In this document: positions 6,171 through 6,542 of the stretch, in pieces | Layout: each line of letters begins with the position of its first letter | Numbering within the stretch: position 1 is the stretch's first letter | NCBI GenBank assembly: GCA_015222965.1 | Contig: JADFWF010000360.1 | Location: 1 to 6,542, forward strand | Direction of reading: 5' to 3' | DNA length: 6,542 nt | Source: Pseudomonadota bacterium | Lineage (GTDB): Bacteria > Pseudomonadota > Gammaproteobacteria > SZUA-229 | Notes under the pieces: model-generated | Databases searched by the model: none | What the model was told of the DNA's origin: nothing | Seen by the model: the letters and a program-made list of their open reading frames with translations, nothing else | Made by a program: the position numbers and the translations under genes

Positions 6171-6200
6171 CTGACAGTAACATTTTATATTTATTAGAAT
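6171..6200 (+). promoter_or_regulatory. Candidate sigma-70 promoter of the S9 peptidase gene
   Basis: CTGACA (6171-6176) matches TTGACA at five of six positions. After 18 bases comes TAGAAT (6195-6200), also five of six. The transcript would start near 6207, about 46 bases before the ATG. It is divergent from the c-di-GMP promoter candidate in the same 173-base gap. Confidence 0.5.
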
Positions 6201-6252
6201 AGCGCCTTAAGACACCAAATTCTATAAATATCGATTTCTCAAACAAAGTTTT

Positions 6253-6542
6253 ATGACCTCTATAAAAACGAAAAAATCATTGGACAGGGCAACTTATGGC
6301 AACTGGTCTTCAGATATTACTGCAGACCTCATCGTCAGCGACAGCATATCGATCGATGAAACCAAACAGATAGCTGATTCTCTCTATTACATAGAGAGAA
6401 GACCACAGGAGGCAGGACGTTGCGTTATCGTCCGGGTAACAGACGGAAAAACAACGGATGTTCTCACCACACCTTATAGTGCACGTTCTCGTGTACATGA
6501 ATACGGCGGTGGCTGCTATTGCGTACATGAGGACACTGTATA
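6253..6542 (+). CDS. S9 family (prolyl oligopeptidase-like) peptidase, 5' part only
   Basis: The frame from ATG 6253 stays open for 96 codons to the right edge, so the gene is cut by the window, not broken. The visible part matches the start of S9 peptidases with an N-terminal beta-propeller and a C-terminal alpha/beta-hydrolase domain. Recognisable stretches are YGNWSSDITADLI (residues 15-27; family YGxWxSPITA), LYYIERRPQEAGRCVIVR (44-61; family ExRPxEgGR) and ARSRVHEYGGGCY (77-89; family ARTRVHEYGGGAY). Such enzymes cleave short peptides with an active-site serine, which lies outside the window, so catalytic competence cannot be judged. There is no signal peptide at the N terminus (MTSIKTKKSLDRA), pointing to the cytoplasm. 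The ribosome site is weak (CAAAG, 6244-6248). The gene is divergent from the c-di-GMP gene, with a fair sigma-70 promoter of its own. Confidence 0.88.
   Translation, partial: MTSIKTKKSLDRATYGNWSSDITADLIVSDSISIDETKQIADSLYYIERRPQEAGRCVIVRVTDGKTTDVLTTPYSARSRVHEYGGGCYCVHEDTV

Noticed and set aside
6310..6528. 72-codon minus-strand open frame at the right edge
   Set aside because: Runs opposite the clearly recognisable S9 peptidase N-terminal region.

Overview
The window reads as chromosomal DNA from a Gram-negative bacterium, most likely a gammaproteobacterium. The pointers are a second-type peptide deformylase close to those of gamma- and beta-proteobacteria, a Cache-HAMP-PAS-GGDEF-EAL protein, Sec-exported proteins, and a MbcA/ParS/Xre-type antitoxin. 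I cannot name the genus. No rRNA, tRNA, CRISPR array, insertion sequence or phage gene is visible.

Layout. Bases 1-106 hold no gene but carry a short heptamer repeat (ACTGNNN)4. A minus-strand gene (107-514) encodes an orphan Xre/MbcA/ParS antitoxin-like protein. A 97-base divergent gap, rich in dyad symmetry, separates it from a plus-strand stand-alone peptide deformylase (612-1157). After a 114-base gap with a good -10 box comes a plus-strand two-gene unit with a 12-base spacer. It encodes a small secreted protein of unknown function (1272-1844) and a secreted matrixin-like zinc metalloprotease (1857-3080) with a C-terminal sorting-type tail. This unit meets, tail to tail with stop codons sharing TTAA, a 1000-residue minus-strand c-di-GMP enzyme (3077-6079) that carries intact GGDEF, I-site and EAL motifs. 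A 173-base divergent gap then leads to the 5' end of an S9 (prolyl oligopeptidase family) peptidase (6253 to the right edge).

How the genes may relate. The most cohesive functional unit is the secreted protein/metalloprotease pair, where a function for the small partner (inhibitor, chaperone or co-factor) is unknown. The c-di-GMP protein could control surface or biofilm behaviour in response to a periplasmic ligand and a cytoplasmic PAS signal, but no direct regulatory link to its neighbours can be read from the sequence. Deformylase, antitoxin and S9 peptidase look like independent transcription units. I see no clearly new multi-gene defence or mobile system. The least-described items are the secreted pair with its non-standard C-terminal tail and the orphan antitoxin with its palindromic leader.
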